Shown: piece after piece, positions 61,411 to 64,000 of the stretch
Layout: every line of letters begins with the position of its first letter
Position numbering within the stretch: the first letter of the stretch is position 1
DNA from: Corynebacterium mycetoides
GTDB lineage: Bacteria > Actinomycetota > Actinomycetes > Mycobacteriales > Mycobacteriaceae
DNA: 64,000 bases
Reading direction: 5' to 3'
Assembly (NCBI RefSeq): GCF_900103625.1
Contig: NZ_LT629700.1
Location: 1,488,001-1,552,000, forward strand
Made by a program: the position numbers and the translations under genes
The notes under the pieces: model-generated
Databases searched by the model: none
The model's input: the letters and a program-made list of their open reading frames with translations, nothing else
Told to the model about the DNA's origin: nothing

Positions 61411-63642
61411 TCAGCGGACGGGGGCTGCAGAGCTCACAGCAGCCTTCTCCTCCTTCCCGTCGGTCGGAGCCAGGTGGGCCGGATCCAGATCAATGCGGCG
61501 CAACAGCTGGGCGTTCAGGGCCACCACGATGGTCGAGGCAGACATCAAGATCGCGCCCACGGCCGGGGACAGCACGAACCCGATCGAGGCGAGCACGCCG
61601 GCGGCCAGCGGCACGGCGAGGATGTTGTAGCCAGAGGCCCAGATGAGGTTCTGGATCATCTTGCGGTAGCTGGCCTGCGAGAGCTCAATCATCGACAGCA
61701 CTGCACGCGGGTCATCACTGGCCAGGACCACTCCGGCGGATTCCATGGCCACATCCGTGCCGGCCCCGATGGCGATACCGACCTCCGCGCGGGTCAGAGC
61801 GGGGGCGTCGTTGACACCGTCGCCGACCATGGCCACGCTCAGGCCACGCTCCTGTAACTGGGTGACCTTGGAGTCCTTGTCCTGGGGCAGGACCTCGGCG
61901 AAGACCTCATCGATCCCCAGGTCCTGGCCAACCGCCTGGGCCACCTGCTGCGCGTCACCGGTGATCATCGCGACCTTCACCCCGCGGTCCTGCAGGGCTT
62001 TCACGGCGGCGCGGGATTCGGGGCGGATCTTGTCCTCGACGGCCACCGCACCGATGATCTGACCGTCGCGGACAATATGGAGCACACCGGCCCCACGCCC
62101 GGTCCAGGCGCTGGTGGTGTCGGTGAGCTCGGCCGGGGTGGTGAGGTTGAACTCGCGCAGCATGTTCGGCCCGCCCACGAGGATTTCAGCGCCATCGACA
62201 GTGGCCCGGACCCCCCGGCCGGAGGCGGCGCTGAAATCAGTTGCACGGATTTGCCGACGGGAGGCCTCGGGATGGGCGGCCGCGGCCGCCACGATGGCGC
62301 GGGCCACGGGGTGCTCGCTGTCGGCCTCCGCGGCGGCGGCCAGGGCCAGCAGCTCGCCCTCGGTGACGCCGACAGCTGCCGCGACACCGGTGACCGCGTG
62401 CGCACCCTCGGTCAGGGTGCCGGTTTTGTCGAAGAGCACCACGTCGATGGTGCGCATCCGCTCGAGCGCCATCCGGTCCTTGATGAGCACCCCGGATTTC
62501 GCGGCCCGCTCGGTGGAGATCGCTATGACCAGCGGAATCGCCAGGCCCAGGGCGTGCGGACAGGCGATGACCAGAACCGTGACCGTGCGCACCACGGCAT
62601 CGTCCGGGCTGCCGATGATGGTCCACACCACCGCGGTGATCAGAGCGGAGATCAGCGCGAACCAGAACAACAACGCCGCCGCCCGATCCGCCAGGGCCTG
62701 GGCCCGGGAGGAGGACTCCTGGGCGTCGGCAACCATGCGTTGGATCCCGGCCAGGGCGGTGTCCCCGCCGGTAGCCTCCACCCGGATGCGGACGGTGTTG
62801 TCGGTGGCCACGGTACCGGCGACCACCTTGTCACCGGTGTCGCGGAAGACGGGACGGGATTCGCCGGTGATCATCGCCTCATCGAATTCGGCGGCTCCGT
62901 CGAGGATGGTTCCGTCGGCCGGCACCCGGGCACCGGCCCTCACCAGCACGACGTCGTCGACGACCAGCTCGGAGATGGCCACGGTGCGGGTGGTCCCGTC
63001 GATGACTTTCTCGGCCTCATCCGGCAGCAGGGCAGCCAGCGCGTCAAGCGCGGAGGACGCGGCCCCGAGAGCACGCATCTCCAGCCAGTGGCCCAGCAGC
63101 ATGATGGTCACCAGCAGGGACAGCTCCCACCAGAAGTCCAGGTCAAAACCGCCCAGCCCCAGAGTGGTGACCCAGGAGGCGACAAACGCCACGGTGATGG
63201 CCATGGCGATCAGGAGCATCATCCCGGGTTGGCGGGATTTCAGTTCTTTCCATCCGCCCTTGAGGAAAGGCGTTCCGCCGTAGACGAAGATGATCGTGCC
63301 CAGCACCGGGGGGATCCAGGTGGATCCGGGGAATGCCGGGAGGTGGTAGCCGAGCAGGTGGGCGACCATGGGGCTGAAAATAACGACGGGAATGGACAGA
63401 ATCAGCGACCACCAGAAGCGGTCCCGAAACATTGCGGTGCTGTGTCCGGCGTGTTCGCCGTGACCATGAACGTGGTGGTCTTCGTCCAGGGCGGAGTGCG
63501 GGTGATCGTGGGGCATCGCCTGGCCGTGGGTGTCGGCATCTGCGTGGTGTTCGTGGCTGGCATGATCCGGGTGGTGGGTGTGGTCTGTTTCCGGAGCGGG
63601 GTGATCACCATGGTGATCGCCGGAATGGTGGGGAGTGCTCAT
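61411..63642 (-). CDS. copB: Copper-exporting P-type ATPase, CPH type (CopB-like)
   Basis: A 743-residue P1B-type ATPase. The first ~75 residues are His/Asp/Glu-rich (HHSGDHHGDHPAPETDHTHH and similar) instead of an HMA domain. Eight membrane helices with CPH in VLVIACPHALGLAIPLV define the P1B-3 class (Cu+/Cu2+ export). The phosphorylation site is VVLFDKTGTLTEG, the TGES loop is AMITGESRPV, and the hinge is VAMVGDGVNDAPALTRAEVGIAI; helix 7/8 residues are in SGYNILAVPLAAGVL and MSASTIVVALNAQLLRRI. The ATG at 63642 has AAAGGA at optimal spacing. Confidence 0.94.
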   Translation of the reverse strand: MSTPHHSGDHHGDHPAPETDHTHHPDHASHEHHADADTHGQAMPHDHPHSALDEDHHVHGHGEHAGHSTAMFRDRFWWSLILSIPVVIFSPMVAHLLGYHLPAFPGSTWIPPVLGTIIFVYGGTPFLKGGWKELKSRQPGMMLLIAMAITVAFVASWVTTLGLGGFDLDFWWELSLLVTIMLLGHWLEMRALGAASSALDALAALLPDEAEKVIDGTTRTVAISELVVDDVVLVRAGARVPADGTILDGAAEFDEAMITGESRPVFRDTGDKVVAGTVATDNTVRIRVEATGGDTALAGIQRMVADAQESSSRAQALADRAAALLFWFALISALITAVVWTIIGSPDDAVVRTVTVLVIACPHALGLAIPLVIAISTERAAKSGVLIKDRMALERMRTIDVVLFDKTGTLTEGAHAVTGVAAAVGVTEGELLALAAAAEADSEHPVARAIVAAAAAHPEASRRQIRATDFSAASGRGVRATVDGAEILVGGPNMLREFNLTTPAELTDTTSAWTGRGAGVLHIVRDGQIIGAVAVEDKIRPESRAAVKALQDRGVKVAMITGDAQQVAQAVGQDLGIDEVFAEVLPQDKDSKVTQLQERGLSVAMVGDGVNDAPALTRAEVGIAIGAGTDVAMESAGVVLASDDPRAVLSMIELSQASYRKMIQNLIWASGYNILAVPLAAGVLASIGFVLSPAVGAILMSASTIVVALNAQLLRRIDLDPAHLAPTDGKEEKAAVSSAAPVR

Positions 63643-63693
63643 GACGTTCCTTTCGCTCAACCCGGTCGGGGTCGAGATGATGGGTAAAACTGA

Positions 63694-63990
63694 TCAGGAT
63701 AAGACGGTGTAGCCGGCCTCCTCAATGGCCCGGCGAACCATCTCCGGAGGTACGACACCGGTCACCGTGACGGTGGAAACACCACCAGCAGCGAGATCAA
63801 TCTGGACGTCGTCGACCTGGGGGAGGGCCTGAAGGGCCTGGGTCACGCTTTTCGCGCAGTGCCCGCAGGTCAGGCCGGTGACCTGGCAGCTAAGGGAGGC
63901 CCCTCCTGCTGACGAGTCGCTGGCGGCAGGGATGGAGGCGGTGTCGGCACGTGAGGCAGGTCCGCAACAGCTGCAGCCGTGGGAGGCCAT
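63694..63990 (-). CDS. Heavy-metal-associated domain copper chaperone (CopZ-like) with Cys-rich N-terminus
   Basis: A 98-residue protein. The C-terminal ~65 residues are an HMA domain: LSCQVTGLTCGHCAKSVTQALQALPQVDDVQIDLAAGGVSTVTVTGVVPPEMVRRAIEEAGYTVL, where TCGHC is the Cu-binding site (the usual Met is Leu). The N-terminal ~33 residues begin MASHGCSCCGPASR, with CSCC as a possible extra metal site. It lies 51 bp upstream of copB on the same strand and probably passes Cu to it. The window ends only 10 bp upstream, so the start could not be checked far. Confidence 0.9.
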   Translation of the reverse strand: MASHGCSCCGPASRADTASIPAASDSSAGGASLSCQVTGLTCGHCAKSVTQALQALPQVDDVQIDLAAGGVSTVTVTGVVPPEMVRRAIEEAGYTVLS

Positions 63991-64000
63991 CGGCAAGAGG

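Overview
The window is chromosomal DNA of a high-GC, mycolate-containing Corynebacterium. The evidence is the dense corynomycolate and arabinogalactan cell-wall cluster at the left, together with gene order matching the Mycobacterium/Corynebacterium chromosomes (pks13-fadD32-cutinase-mycolyltransferases-aftB-ubiA-PAP2-glfT2-glf-amidase, then serS-septum protein-metallopeptidase-phosphoglycerate mutase-pheA). I cannot name the species.

Positions 1-12916 hold the envelope cluster, almost all on the minus strand. It contains the start of pks13, fadD32, a cutinase-like gene, a DUF732 lipoprotein, two mycolyltransferases (one with LGFP repeats), aftB, the DPPR synthase ubiA, a PAP2 phosphatase and glfT2. 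At 12.9-20.2 kb the cluster is interrupted by a lower-GC accessory segment inserted at the 3' end of glf. A truncated glf lies at 12923, a second 3' glf scrap at 15204, and the intact glf at 18975-20162. Between them are a truncated glutaredoxin-like gene, a TetR plus GAP/Sap-type membrane transporter with a palindromic operator, a gutted IS21-family element fused to an SSB-like tail, a TetR plus ABC exporter, and the N-terminal half of an Abi-like gene. An LGFP-containing peptidoglycan amidase and glpK follow. glpK is broken near its 3' end by an IS1249-type element with a clear 8-bp target duplication.

Positions 25-56 kb are ordinary core genome: hydrolases, PlsC, serS, GntR, septum protein, metallopeptidase, pheA, an LCP protein, two amino-acid transporters, glpQ, an alpha/beta hydrolase, msrA/sodA, an MFS transporter, a RecB-like nuclease, a two-component system, a Nudix-LOG fusion, an SGNH lipoprotein, a class E-like sortase, a YidC-type insertase, stress proteins and RluA. 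Several very short genes are embedded here, including 50-aa and 48-aa membrane or secreted peptides.

Positions 56.4-64 kb are an acquired copper-resistance island introduced by an IS6-family element that lacks target duplications. It carries a YdhK/DUF1541 lipoprotein, a Cys-rich four-helix copper-binding protein, a type II (archaeal-type) glyceraldehyde-3-phosphate dehydrogenase, a DUF305 lipoprotein, a CPH-type copper P-type ATPase with a His-rich N-terminus, and an HMA copper chaperone. The divergent promoter region contains a site that closely matches the CopR box described for C. glutamicum. The most interesting hypotheses are the role of the phylogenetically unusual GAPDH in a copper operon, and the repeated use of the glf 3' end as an insertion or recombination point.
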